Below, piece by piece: positions 23,076 through 34,745 of a stretch of 64,000 nucleotides of DNA. The number at the start of each line of letters is the position of its first letter. The first letter of the stretch is position 1. Below the pieces are notes generated by a model that searched no databases, was not told the origin of the DNA, and saw only the letters and a list, made by a program, of their open reading frames with translations. This DNA comes from Jaapia argillacea MUCL 33604 (lineage: Eukaryota; Basidiomycota; Agaricomycetes; Jaapiales; Jaapiaceae). The translations under genes were made by a program, and so were the position numbers. The DNA lies in assembly GCA_000697665.1 (NCBI GenBank), contig KL197731.1:133108-197107 (forward strand), in the 5' to 3' direction.

Positions 23076-24638
23076 ATGTACAGATCATCTCACCGTCCAG
23101 CGATCCAGGGACCAGCATCCCTCAACACCATCCCTGAGGAGCTCGTCGAACGTATTCTAGCTCTGTGTGTCGACTCACCACAGCAACCACCATCACCCTC
23201 CCCATCTCCCTACTCGTCCGCTCCAAATCCTGCTTCCCATGACCAAACCGCTATCCTCCTCGTCTCCAAGCGCTTCCTCCGTATCGCGACACCCCTGTTT
23301 TACAACTCCCTTCCGCTCCGATCCCGTCATCAATCCTCCCTCCTCTGCCGCACCCTCTCTCGAAACACCGTCCTCGGTTCCTTCGTACGGAAGGTGGTAG
23401 TTCACAATGCAGATGCGTATGGCGGGCTAGGCGATCTCCTCAGGATATGCCACCTCATCGAGGAATTAGACCTAAATTTGGATGGAGGAGATATGAACGG
23501 GTCAGACGATCAGGGCACGAAGAAGTTGTGCGCCGCGTTCCCAAAGATGTACCGTATGAAACGACTGACGCTTCGCAAACCATCCCGGACGTATCTGACC
23601 CACGAAAAGCCCAAAATGGTCTTGGAAGCGCTAGCTGACGCCCTTCCATACTGGAGAGATTTGGTGAGTAGCATTATGATTTCCTCTTTGGTGAGATCGT
23701 GTCCTGATATTCGATGGGTTGCTAGGAACATCTCACTCTCAGCTTCCGATTATCCGCCACACCAAGCACGGAACGATTATCTTGTGCTCTGGTCAAATGC
23801 CCTCGATTGCATACCGTCCGCGCTGTGATGCCCGTAGTGTGAGTGTTTTCTCCCTCAGCCGATCCCTGTCATGTGGCAATGAGCGGAACGTTTTGCATTG
23901 ACGTGCCGCCGGCCGTGGTCTGGCGGGGAACGCGTCTAATTGACGTTCGATTATGAGCGCGATCGTATGATTGATCCTTGTTCGGTTCGCCTTCACACCT
24001 TGAGATCTCCCGCCGATCCATTATCGCCGTCTCCTTTACTGCCTGCTTGCGATTTCTTCGTTTCAGCCTCATATTCTATCCTAAGGGTCAGCGATCTGAT
24101 ATCTCCCTCAATGCAGATGGAATCCATGTCTGGCGCAAATCTCCAACAACCCCTCTCTGAAGGCAGTGGAGCTCCTTAGGGACGAGTCTAGCTCTGGGAT
24201 GGTGGTTGGGACTTCCGGAGGGCTTTTTCTGAAGGAGGCCAAAAAGCATGAGAGATTCTGGGCCTTGGTTAAGAAGGGAACGTACGTGCCTTCCTGCTTT
24301 CCTCGTCTGCAAACGCTTACATGGTTTTGGGTTTCAGACCGACTGTCAGGGAAAGAGCCAACACGGTTACTACCGCACCTACCGAGTACCAACGCCGCCC
24401 CCCTCCCACACCACTCGCATCCTCCCAGAGTTTGGGGTACTTCACCCCTACCCAAATGCAAGCATCACCCTCGGGATCCGGGTACCCGGGGAGGGAGAGG
24501 AGAGCCATGGATCCTTGCGACAGGTCACCAGCTTCCCCGTCTTCTTCAAAGTCGAGGGCGGGTATGAGTCTATCGGAGATGGCTTATATGCTCCCATCAC
24601 CTGGCAGTGGACCTAGTGCGAGAAGAGGGACGAGATAA
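23076..24638 (+). CDS. F-box domain protein
   Basis: From ATG 23076 (MYRSSHRPAIQGPASLN) the protein has a compact F-box: LNTIPEELVERILALC, then a Ser/Pro loop, then LLVSKRFLRIATPLFYNSL. Several leucine-rich-like segments follow, including LIEELDLNLDGG, the post-intron EHLTLSFRL and CPRLHTVRAVMP, and then NNPSLKAVELLRDE. Introns include about 23663-23725, one region after about 23840 that I did not fully resolve up to the exon near 24117, and 24281-24336. The last exon is Ser/Pro/Arg rich and stops at TAA 24636-24638. F-box proteins bind Skp1 in SCF ubiquitin ligases and choose substrates through their C-terminal part. An upstream in-frame extension starts at 22905, but 23076 fits a normal F-box N-terminus better. 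Confidence 0.7.
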
Positions 24639-25379
24639 CTTCCTCCTCCCGTGTATGATAACGCCCATGGTCGACGCACCTTCGTCTCGACCCACACTCG
24701 AAAATGCCCCACTCGCTTTGGCCGCGACAAAACCACGCCCTTCGATGCTATCCAATGGAACTCGAAGGCTGGACGTGTACACTCACCTACCAGTACATCA
24801 ATACCCCTCGCGACAGCGCACGATATCCCCTTCCCTTTTCTTCTTTTTCTTCTCTGCTTGTTTTTAGGATCGGACTTCTTTCCTCGGTTTTTTCATGTGT
24901 CTCTTTTTCTTCTCGATGTAATTTATGATATGGTACATACGTATAAGTATAATTGTAGATTAGATGTCAAATACTATTGATTGCTGAACGTGAAACGTGT
25001 GCAGAGGAAGGGGATTCGCCACATGGAGATTGTCGCCACCCGCATGCGCCTCACGCGAGGATCGTGGACATCGAAACACGTTCCACGGTGACCGGTGGCC
25101 GGCATCTTACTTATCAATTCCTCTGCGCTCCCGCACACATGGAACGAAGTTTATGTGGGAAAAGACAAGGGGCAGAGAAATGGGTGTGAATCCCAGCGTG
25201 TTTTCAGGAGGCCTAGAGTCGACAATTTTGGTACGAAAATCAGCCTCCCGTGGAGAATTACAACAGCGAGAATACAGGGAGACAGATAGATAGTGATAAA
25301 GAGAGGGTATTTACACATCCACGCCAGTTGGATGACACTAGATCGTAGGTGAGGCCCGAGACTGATGGTCAGCACTGGG
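24639..25379. other. Intergenic
   Basis: Convergent 3' region between the F-box gene and the DUF6534 gene. It starts with a pyrimidine-rich run near 24840-24910 and holds no gene I can support. Confidence 0.45.
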
Positions 25380-27494
25380 CTAAAGAGCAACTGCGAACGA
25401 AGTCTGTTTCGTCTTTGAGGTTCTGATCGCTTCCCAATCTGCCGGCTGCAACAGTAACGGGTTGAATCAGCAAGACGAGAGGCTAGGAGAGTAGTTGTAA
25501 TACTCACTTCGGGATCTATCTTGGTATCCGTCGTGGTTTCCACATTTACGGCGAGGCTCTGTGTATCATAGGCATGTTAACATATACTGGTAAATGCGAC
25601 AAGGAGGAGGCGAAGCGTACCCCGACGCGATCAGCTCGAGAGACTTGAGCCTCGTAGTCCCCATCACGAGTACGTCTCGCTCGAGACGTTCTTCCCGTGT
25701 GGGACATTGGTATTGAGACCTCCGTCGACAAGTTTTCTCGGAGGGTGGTGCGGGCGTTCAATGTGGTCAGGAGTGAGTTGAGATACACTACCCCGGGGTG
25801 TCATGGTGAAGATAATGCAAGGATGCCGAGAGGAAAACTTACATTTACTAAGAATGAAATAAAGTGCGATGAATATAAAGTTGTCTGTGGACGTCGGTGA
25901 TAAGTTGGTTGTGCCAACCTTCGACAAGAGGTGAACGTACTGGGCATGACCGCGTACTGGTGGAAAGGTGAAGTCAATTCCATGGCTATTATGGCGAGGA
26001 GTGGCTACTTACAGTGACGAAAGTCGAGATAGCACACAAACTGTGGAGAACGTCATCAACACTCGCTCGAATTAGTGATTGGCATCTTCTTACCTGGTTA
26101 ATAATCCAGTGTTGATAGTATACATCATCAAGAGAGAGACTACAGAGTCGGTCCTAGAGCAATATTGTATGAGGTTGGGCGTAACGGAAATGCACGGCAA
26201 AACCATACTTTTTGAAACCGGTTCTGTTTCTGTTCAACAAAATGCAAAGAGATACAGCGATGAGAGCATCCGCTACGACACCGGAGGCCAGTGTTGCATA
26301 CATCAACCACTGAAATTGCATATCGTCAATTTGTGAGACAAAAGGTGAGTGATTTCATCAAGTGGTGCTCACCGCGATTTGATCGAGGTCGTGGTAGGTA
26401 TGGATTGAGAATCTAGTGAAAGACTGTGTCATCTGCCTGACGGTGGCAGAGATTCATCACATACGCCTTGATACCATATGCTAACGAGTATAAAACAGTT
26501 ATCAGAGACATGTACACGATGGATCGCTCGTGAATCACTCACCCATTCCGCCACCTGAGGATAAGAACAAAGTCAGTCGGCCATAGAAGATCTCAAAGAA
26601 GAGACCACGCTCACCAAAAACAAAGACCGTGGTCGCAGCCTGCGGATGAGCCGTTAGAGTGATTGCTCCACGAGATTTTGTTCGAACCCACGATCGCTGT
26701 CGTCAGGTACCAATTCCCGCCACTCACTGGTGATACCCAGTCAGTCGGGTAGTGCAGGTTCGAGGTAGGTGGTAAAATGACTCACGCCTCCAAACACGCT
26801 TCGCAAAAACCCTATTTGGGAGGATTGAGGTCAGGGATTACCGCGCAAGAACGAAAAGACCTACCCTCTGACGATGAGATCACTGATTGACTGAAAAGTG
26901 GGTCAGCACCGTGACTTTCATGAGATGAGGGGTGCTCACGGTAACTAGGACGTGGGCCTGAAATAAACTCAGTTCACGACATCAAGGGCTACATCTATGC
27001 ACGACACGTACGAGGATACTCCTGTCAATATCGTCAGAGGTTAAAGGCACGGAATGAGGACGGTTCACCTACCACGTCGGGACCGTGATGGCGAGGAAGT
27101 TTGAGAAGCTAGTGACCATGTAGTAGTACATCGAGTGCGTTATGAAGGCCAGATGAAGACCGTCTAACGCCCTGTACAGGAGCTAAAAATCACCCTAAAG
27201 TGTTTGGGGTATAAGATCATACCATAGTCCCACAATCTGTGCGGACGAGGTTCAAGACAAGAAAGGGAATGCAGCAATGTCACGACGCACCATCAGTTTG
27301 AAGTAAATGCCATCGCCGAAGTCTCTCTTGAAGTAGATATATGTTTGGATGTTCGTGATACCATAAAATCTGTAATATATCAGGCTCAACGACGCAAAGC
27401 AACTTGGATCAACCTACACCGCTGCCACAACATTACCAAGAAATGCAGCGCCCAAGCTGTTGTCCAGCTTGGGTACGACAAGAGGAGCGGCCAT
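25380..27494 (-). CDS. DUF6534-type polytopic membrane protein
   Basis: Many-exon minus-strand gene from ATG 27494 (MAAPLVVPKLDNSLGAAFLG) to TAG 25382-25380 (TSFAVAL). Landmarks of this basidiomycete family appear in order: FYGITNIQTYIYF, ALDGLHLAFITHSMYYYMVT, AHVLVT joined to SISDLIVRG, NWYLTTAI, FGGGMAYGIKA, GVVADALIAVSLCILLNRNR with GFKK, TDSVV...MMYTINTGLLT and, near the end, YLNSLLTTLNAR. Several exons are tiny (for example about 14, 18 and 12 nt). All splice sites I used are GT-AG and no internal stop remains, so it looks intact. Seven hydrophobic segments predict an integral membrane protein. The C-terminus is cytoplasmic-like and rich in Arg and Thr. No function is established for the family. 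Confidence 0.78.
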
Positions 27495-29675
27495 AGTACC
27501 CAATGCAGACAAATGAACGGCGGGAGTTGGTCAAGCGCAACCAGAAAGTCCACGACTCTGAGAAGAAATTGGACCACACCATGTAGATGGGCTTCGACAA
27601 CCTTCACTCCGCACCCGGGAAAATTAAAATTGTCGTCATTCTCCGTGATGAAGGACACGCACATGAGAGCGATTAGACTGAAGGGCCCACATGGGAAACG
27701 GAGAATCCTAGCAGAATCCTGCGCGGCAGCGAAAAGAGAAGGTGGTCAGCAAGACAGAAGCACTTGCTGAGATAAGATAAGGTTCACAATCACTGTCCTC
27801 TCTCAAGGGCCCGGCGGACGTGCTGGACAGTCTGCCACGAAAACGAATGCACTATTTCTAGCCGCCTTCACCACAATAAATATGTCAGTACACTGTTGGG
27901 ACGCGCCACAGCACGAATGAGATCGACTGAATGCGAATCTCGAGATGCAATCCGAAAGAGCCAACAATAGGGGGGAGCATGGAACGGCGACAGAAATGGT
28001 GAATTATTGACAAAACAGTGGGGAAATTTCGCTGCTGGACAAGCTCTATGAAAGGTAAAGGCTATCCTCGGCCTTAGGCCGAGGGATTCTCAATTGAGAC
28101 AAACAACAGTAAAGGCCGAGGGAGTAACGTCAGAATCCATGGACCATACGCTATTGGGAACAAACGGGAGCCGGTCCTACAAGATCCAAACAAGGCACTC
28201 ACTTCGTCCATAACCCCCAACCCTTATGTCGTGGAGAAGAACAGCATCTCAAGGTGAGGACGCAACGAGTAGGGGCCTCGGGAGTCGGAAGTGCACTTGC
28301 AGGTTTTGACGTCCAGCGACCCTGCTAAAATTGCAATAGGAAAGCAAGAACTGCCTATCGTGCAACGTGTTTCGGGATGTGCGGGTCTCCATCGGTAGAA
28401 AAGATCGCTAGGAACCCGAGCGGGACAGGACTTGCGTGGTAGAGTCATTAGATGCGAGAGGGCATTCCTGATGAGAACTCCAGATGCGAGGCCCAAATTC
28501 AGAACCGCACTTGTCGCTTATCTTAACATTGGAAGGTATTTTTCAATTAATATATTGCATCATGGACAATCGTTACTCCAACGTCTAAAGGGCATCAAGC
28601 TGGAGAGAAGAAACAAGGACGTCAGGCTCATTGATCACAGTTGCGGAAGGAGCAGGGTTTACACACCTCGTCGTTCTTTAACAGAACTTTTTGGTCTCCC
28701 ACACAATCCTAACTCGTCCAAGAAGTCAGGACGATCCTAACCCACGACTTGAAAGGAGATGCTCACCGATGTACCCTCCACCCCTCACAACAATCTAACA
28801 CGAGGTCTATTACAATAAAAAGAATTGATAAAAAGCAGGCAACCTACGCACAGAACAAAGGAGAGTTCGTCAGTTACGTCGTAACAGGAAGGCACGAATA
28901 ACGGCACAGAACAGAAGAGGAAAGGAAGGAACGGAAAGAAAGGATGAATAGAAACATACCTTCTCCAGAAAAGTCTGGAGAGCTATTAGGTTATCAAGAG
29001 GAGCTTCGTGGAGGGGATATAACAGGATGATGATTGGGATGGGTATCGTCTAAAGCGTGTGGGTAAAAGAGATAAGAATAATGGTGCAGGGTCGTAAATA
29101 TGCGATGCAATGTCGTCGAGGAATGAGAGTCGTGAGGAGTCGTCAGCTATGTGCTACAGACGAATGAAACAGGGAAAGTGTTCCAGTATGAAACAAAAAT
29201 GGAACGGGAAATGAAAGCCGAAACGAGAAAGGGAAACCGATACCGAGATGAAAGCGAGAGAGGAAAGAGAAGAATGAAAGAGACGGAGAAAGGAATAGAC
29301 GAAAAGATAGCCCAAATGAAGCAACTGTGCACAGACGAAGAGTATTAAACGAATCTACAATACGAAATGAAATGCAGAAGAAACCGAGAAATGCTATGTA
29401 CTATAATACTACGAGATCAGAAGACAGCGGGAAAAGCAGAGATGATGCGCAGAGCGGTAAGTAACCCGAAAGCCCGAGATAGACAGAGATAGAGGCGATA
29501 ATTATGTACCTAGTAAGCGTGGAGAGGGTATTAGAGTAAAGTGGCGCCGAAAAAATATCTGGCGAGGTGATGAGAGAGATAGAAACAGAGAGACGAAAAC
29601 AATCAATCAAGAAAACCGAGATGTAGTCTGTGGGTGGTGTCCCATGGTAAACCAGGCATTTCCGAAGAAATGCAA
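27495..29675. other. Intergenic
   Basis: No gene supported. The stretch near 29160-29330 is purine rich (gaaatgaaagccgaaacgag-like runs) and gives chance frames. This is also the 3' side of the RING gene. Confidence 0.45.
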
Positions 29676-31336
29676 CTATGGGGAAATAGGGTGTCGCGTC
29701 GACGATCTCGAACTGGCTGAGTAGCCATACGCGGGAGTCGCCTGTGAAGCTCGACTTGGTGAACGGACCACTTTAGCACCTCCGGCTCCGAAAACGTCGC
29801 TCGAATGGATGGAAGGGATCCATCGCTCGTGCGCCCGAGGGTCCCTCTCCTCTGAAGTAGATCTTGACATGCGATGAGGAGGAGGTGTGGGTGTTGGTTG
29901 AGCGTAGTTTGTATAGCCGGACGGTTTGGGTGGAAGAGGTGGTCGTGGCGAAGCAGGTGGATGAGGCGCCCGCGAGGCTACTGGTGTGTTCGAGCGGAAA
30001 TGAGCTTGGAGAAGTTGGGTGTGAAGGGACGTCCCGCGAGTGGGTGAGTGCACGGTAGTAGAAGCGCTAGATGTTGAAGTGGCGCTGGCGCTGGCACTGG
30101 CACTCGCGGTGATGGTGGAGGAAGAGGTATTCTGGGGCCGTAATGGAGGGAGAGAAGGATACGGGTGTGGAGGGTAGATCGTGCTCGTTGATGATGATGA
30201 CGAGGTAGAAGCCGATAACGGGGGCGAGATGGGTGGGCTAATGGAAGAGGCGGAGATGGATTGACGACGAGAGGACGTCGACATGGTGGTACCACCCATG
30301 ATAGATGACGAGGAAGAGGTTGTAGAAGTGACTAGACCGACAGAGGAGGCGGTGCTCTGGGTCTTGTAACGGTTGAGCTCAGCTCGAAGAGTTTGACACT
30401 CCTGGGTGCGCTGCAGTAGCGCATTTTTCTGAAAAGATGAGACATTGTCAGTACGGCGAGTGTCATTTGACGCCACTTGGGGAGCACTCACTTGTCTGAA
30501 AGGAGGAAGGAATATTTCGTTAGCGAGTGGACAAAAAGAGGAGAAACGCCAACTCACTTGGTTAGCTCGCCCTCGAGCTTCGCCTTGGACATTTCTAGAT
30601 CGTCGATTCTGGCCCTCAAACTGGACTCCAAACTCCGAGCGGCCTTAGTAGCCTCGGAGTGGGCCAGATGGTTCAATAAAATAGCACGAAGGAGAGCGGC
30701 GCTGAGGTGAAGGGAGGACGTCTGATGCGAAAGCAATTTGCGGTCGATTTTCAAACGTGTTGGGATCGACAGAGATTTGAGGGCCGCACTGACCTGGTCA
30801 TCAGTCTTCACCTCCGACTGCAGCCACTTTGTCAACTCTTCGTGTAGAGTGTGTACCTCCTCAACGGAGCATTTTTTGTGCGCAACCTTTGCGACTTTAT
30901 CCTCCAACCTTCTCGCCTCAGCTCTGGCCGTTGCGACCCGGCCCTGCACTGAATCGAAGGAGTAGGCGCGGTCGTCGACCAAGTCTTCGTTAAAGACCTC
31001 ATTGGCCTCCAACGAATTCGGGAAGCGGCGTGGAGTGGAAACTCCACTTGATGTGAAGTCGAGACGGATCAAGCGTATGGAGTCGCTTGTAAATTGTTCG
31101 CGGCAGAAAGGACAGACAGGCGTAAGACGTGGTGAAGTCTTTTCAATAATGGTGTCGCAGCAAGCAGCGCACAAGACATGGCCTACGACGAGCCAGAAAA
31201 ATTTCTAGTGAGTCAAAGAACAAAAAGAAAAGCGGAAAGAAAGGTACTGACCGCAAGTGATAGAGTGAGGTCTCCTGTGAGGGCCATATTCCTCTGCGCA
31301 CACGTCGCAGACCGATCCAGTATTAAGAGTGAGCAT
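29676..31336 (-). CDS. RING-finger (C3HC4-like) protein with coiled coil and Ser/Thr/Pro-rich tail
   Basis: ATG 31336 opens a short exon with CDVC at its zinc-ligand start. After an intron ending near 31190, CGHVLCAACC and then CPFCRE complete a C3HC4-type RING. A long charged helix follows (residues about 90-270, with RRLEDKVAKVAHKKC, EVHTLHEELTKWLQ and MSKAKLEGELTK), then a coil with QRTQECQTLRAELNRYK. The last about 230 residues are Ser, Thr, Pro and Ala rich with a run of Ser-Ala repeats, and end at TAG 29678-29676. RING proteins usually act as ubiquitin E3 ligases; here that is inference from zinc-ligand order. The coil would be continuous only if a 63-nt stretch at 30429-30491 is spliced, leaving a 4-nt exon at 30492-30495. 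Otherwise the 63 nt is read in frame. Confidence 0.75.
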
Positions 31337-32059
31337 ATTGTTGCTGCATACGAAAAAATATTAGAGCCCGAAGAGAGGCGGAAAGCAAAGAGTAGGACGC
31401 TCTAATCCGTCCGGTCAATAAATAGTCACAGTGGCCGGATTAGGCAAGCACAAATCTGAACCCTTGCCCAGCTCTCGGCAAACTTTAGTAAAATGACTCC
31501 CGCGCATGCGGTTCCATTCCTCGTGTTCCTCGCTGCGCCGTCCATTCCTGCCTTGCGCGTCGCCTCATTTTTCACTCTTCTTTTTGCAAAACGATACATG
31601 CCTTTGCCAACCATCCCGTTTCGCTGTTATTTCGTTAGATTTGGACCAAAATGGAAATAGCTGTATAGTTTTGATAGAGTTCCTTTTACCCGCTATTCAC
31701 ACGCCTCAAAAATTTATGGTTAGGGTTGAAATTTCGGGTAAAACTGCAACCACAGCCTTGCCTTTTCTGATCATCAAACAAACTTTGACATATGATACTT
31801 GCAACACGCTGATGGCATCCATCACAAATATCCCCTGGCGCTGCCCGTCGCTGAGCAATCCCCGCTGCGACGAATCTTCCTGCATCATATACGGCGAGAT
31901 TGCATCAGTCCTATTGTGCCTCAGCAGATACGTAGTGGGAAACTCCAGTACACAAATAAACCTCGGACCGTCAACAGACTCGGAAGAACTAAACCCACAG
32001 TCATCCTCCGAGTATTCCTCCATATCGTCTGCGCCTTATGACATCGACACCGAACGCTT
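31337..32059. other. Intergenic, one unassigned frame
   Basis: A 204-codon plus-strand frame at 31506-32120 includes MASITNIPWRCPSLSNP and an acidic, Ser-rich tail. I see no family or splice support and cannot say if it is real. It overlaps the minus-strand broken frame that follows. Confidence 0.3.
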
Positions 32060-32850
32060 TCACACCCTCTTCAACGAGGTGGAGCATGACCACAATTCCA
32101 ATTCAATTCCCAATAAGTAGCGCAGCCTAAAGGACGCGCACACCTTGGATTCCTTTCGTTCGTCCTTCATAATCCCCTTCCAACACGGTAATTCCGAACC
32201 CACATGTTGGTGTAGGACACCATCGGGCGGATCAACGGATGAACTCATCCAATCGTCATAGCCTTCAAGGAACTGTTGCACAGAGCATCGGCCTTGAGGA
32301 AGTTCCAGACGTCCGATGACCCGTTCCTTGAAATCGAGGTCCCAAACCCAACGCGCCACGTTCCACAAGTGCACCACCACAGCCCGCTGGTTGCGGAGTT
32401 GAAGTCACATCGGACAGATACCGCTCAACCATCCATCGATAATAACCCAAGTCCGCGAGTCCACAGGTCCCCAAATAACAGGACGTCCGGTGCCGTGCAC
32501 GTTCACCAATGGCACAAAGGAGAATGGGACAAAAGTCTCCGTTTGTCTTGCTTGCGAGTAAGAAAGGAGAACCCGGAATTTCGAGAAGTCGCCGGCACGA
32601 TCGAGTTTCCGAGAAACAGAAGAACCAGGACCTTCATACCTCATACCTGAGCACAGAGCAACGGAGCGGCATCCTCTTCCAAGTTTCGGTCCAACCATCC
32701 ACCCGGAACCAAATTGTCGAAATCGATAAGACGTTGACTTGAATAGGCATCATCGTCCAAAAATCTGGAAGCATCTTCCCAACATCGGTCATGGATGTCG
32801 TCCGTCGATAGATATGATGTGTTGTCTATGATGGTCATCTGCATTTATAG
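32060..32850 (-). pseudogene. Unrecognised gene with in-frame stop
   Basis: On the minus strand one reading frame runs from about 32698 to 32060 with a single internal stop, TGA at 32407-32405, in the context ATG-TGA-CTT. The frame on both sides looks protein-like (before: VNVHGTGRPVIWGPVDSRTW; after: VVVHLWNVARWVWDLDFKER). A CGA-to-TGA change would explain the stop. A further frame with DDIHDRCWEDASRFLDDD lies upstream at 32844-32641, possibly another exon. I do not recognise the family. It is either a pseudogene or has an intron I could not place. Confidence 0.4.
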
Positions 32851-33179
32851 ACGGAAGAGGATCGATTACCAGTGATCATTGATCGTACCGTGGATGTGGA
32901 ATACAAGCTCCAACACCCAGCGTCAACATTACCAGATCTAAGGCTGGAAGCGAGCTTCAAAGGCGACCGATGTAAGATCCGTTGACTGGCTTTAGAGAAC
33001 CTGAACACGAAGATAGATAAGAACGTCGCCGTGGCTATTTCCTCTCCTGGCATTGTTCCGAGAAGGATCGTCATGCACGACGATGAACGGGATCGCACCC
33101 TGAATAGCCTATCTGCCAATGGCAGTGATTGATGAAAGTGAAGAATCAGCCATACGTACCAGCACCACATGGTGACCAC

Positions 33180-34500
33180 CTCCCCTCACAGAAGGCTGGA
33201 AAATCCTGACGGAAAGGCAGGATAATTCAGACTCAGAAATGAACGAGAATGAAAGCTTCAGAAAATCACCCAGCCACCAGACTGTCGTTCATCCTCCCTA
33301 CCCTCTGAATTCACAAAATTCATCGCTATCGGCGATAACGACCATCTCCCCTGCTCTCCACTCCCACCCCCCAAGGAAAAACACGTCAATGCGGTCAAGG
33401 GTATCTCACAAAGAAGCGCCCAGACTATCAGTAAAGACGGAAACACGCAGCACGGATATCCGATTACCGTCTTCGCTCGCGAAGGATATCATTCTGGCTA
33501 TCATTTCGCCAATGTGCAGCCCGTGAGGCGCACCAGTTTCGGTACTGCTCATGATGGGCCAACTGCTTGGGAACTTGGGAATGCCACGTTTGGGTGTCGC
33601 ACAAGACCATGGTTTGGATTTTTGAGGGCGCTTCTTCCTGAGGAGCATGACAAACCGACGACTCAGAGGGCCAGACGCTGAGGAACCTGATATGAGGCCT
33701 TGCTCCAGGATGTGGGTGGCTCTTTAGAATGGAAGATGGCACTTTCGGTGATCAGGGAATCCGTAACTTCGGTCGCACCATATCAGTGTCGCACCCTGGT
33801 TCTGACGATGAGTCAATAGCCGATCCACCAATAGTAGCTAAAGATCGACGCATACCGTCCCTTTCATTCCATGCCAAACTCACGCCCACAAATATGCCAG
33901 GCCACCCGTTCACCACCTCCCAAAGAGTCCATAAGGGCTAGAAAATCCTAGTAGAAACCCGGACATTAGATGAGTGATTCATGCCACTCGATTGATTCAT
34001 CATCGGAAATGAACCAAACGACACCAAAACACCATCATCTAGTGTCGCTTCCTCCTAATTCACAAAGCAACAAACTCACTATCGACAAACGCTTGCAAAA
34101 GACGTCAATGTGGTCAAGGGCATCTCCAGCAGAACTGCCTAGACTTGTTTGTCCATGTGAACACATGCAGTCAAGGTGGTGCGCGGAGTGGGTGACGGAT
34201 TTCCGTGCTGGCTCCTTAGTACTTGAAGCTTGGAGCTTGAGGCGCGGCCTGGCGACCATGGTGCGCGAGAGATGGGATATCGCCGACACGTAGTGATACA
34301 TGGCTGCGGTGCTGCCCATGAGCCAAAATTCTGGGGTGTATGGAACCTGGGACTTGCTGCTTGATGGATGACGATGCGACGGGATGCGCCGATGTACCAA
34401 TGTCTGGACGCTGAGGAGTCTTCTGCCATGAGGCCTTGAGGTGTGGCGTTGCGAACCTTGACAAGGAGGATCATGATCGTGAACGTGGAATCGTTCCCTG
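33180..34500. repeat. Diverged local duplication, about 0.7 kb unit
   Basis: Two neighbouring stretches share ordered landmarks: ggctggaaaatcctgac near 33192 versus ggctagaaaatcctagt near 33937, aattcacaaa near 33309 versus 34056, and acgtcaatgcggtcaaggg near 33380 versus acgtcaatgtggtcaaggg near 34102. The unit offset is about 730-750 bases. Neither copy has an uninterrupted gene, so this seems decayed. The source gene is not known. Confidence 0.5.
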
Positions 34501-34504
34501 TAGA

Positions 34505-34745
34505 TCGGATCACATCCGATAATAGACTTTCGACCTCAAAATTTAGAAGCAGAATGGAGAAGCACTATATCGCGATAGTGATAGTGATAGTACACGGATA
34601 AGAGATTTACAACAGAACATTGAACAAACGAAATGAAAGGGGGGATGAAAGGGAAGGACAGGAAAAGAACATAAAAGAGCCCATGTGCCTGAAAGGTATG
34701 GTGATTGCAAGGGATGGTGGTCGGTGGCGTCAAGCTCGAGCTGGG
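34505..34745. repeat. 3' flank of P450-4
   Basis: Similar to the flank after P450-3 (about 16140-16330), with cggatcacatccgataatagactttcg matching with changes. No gene. Confidence 0.5.

Noticed and set aside
29151-29348. Charged 65-codon frame in a purine-rich stretch
   Set aside because: Composition alone explains the open frame; no homolog pattern or splice support.
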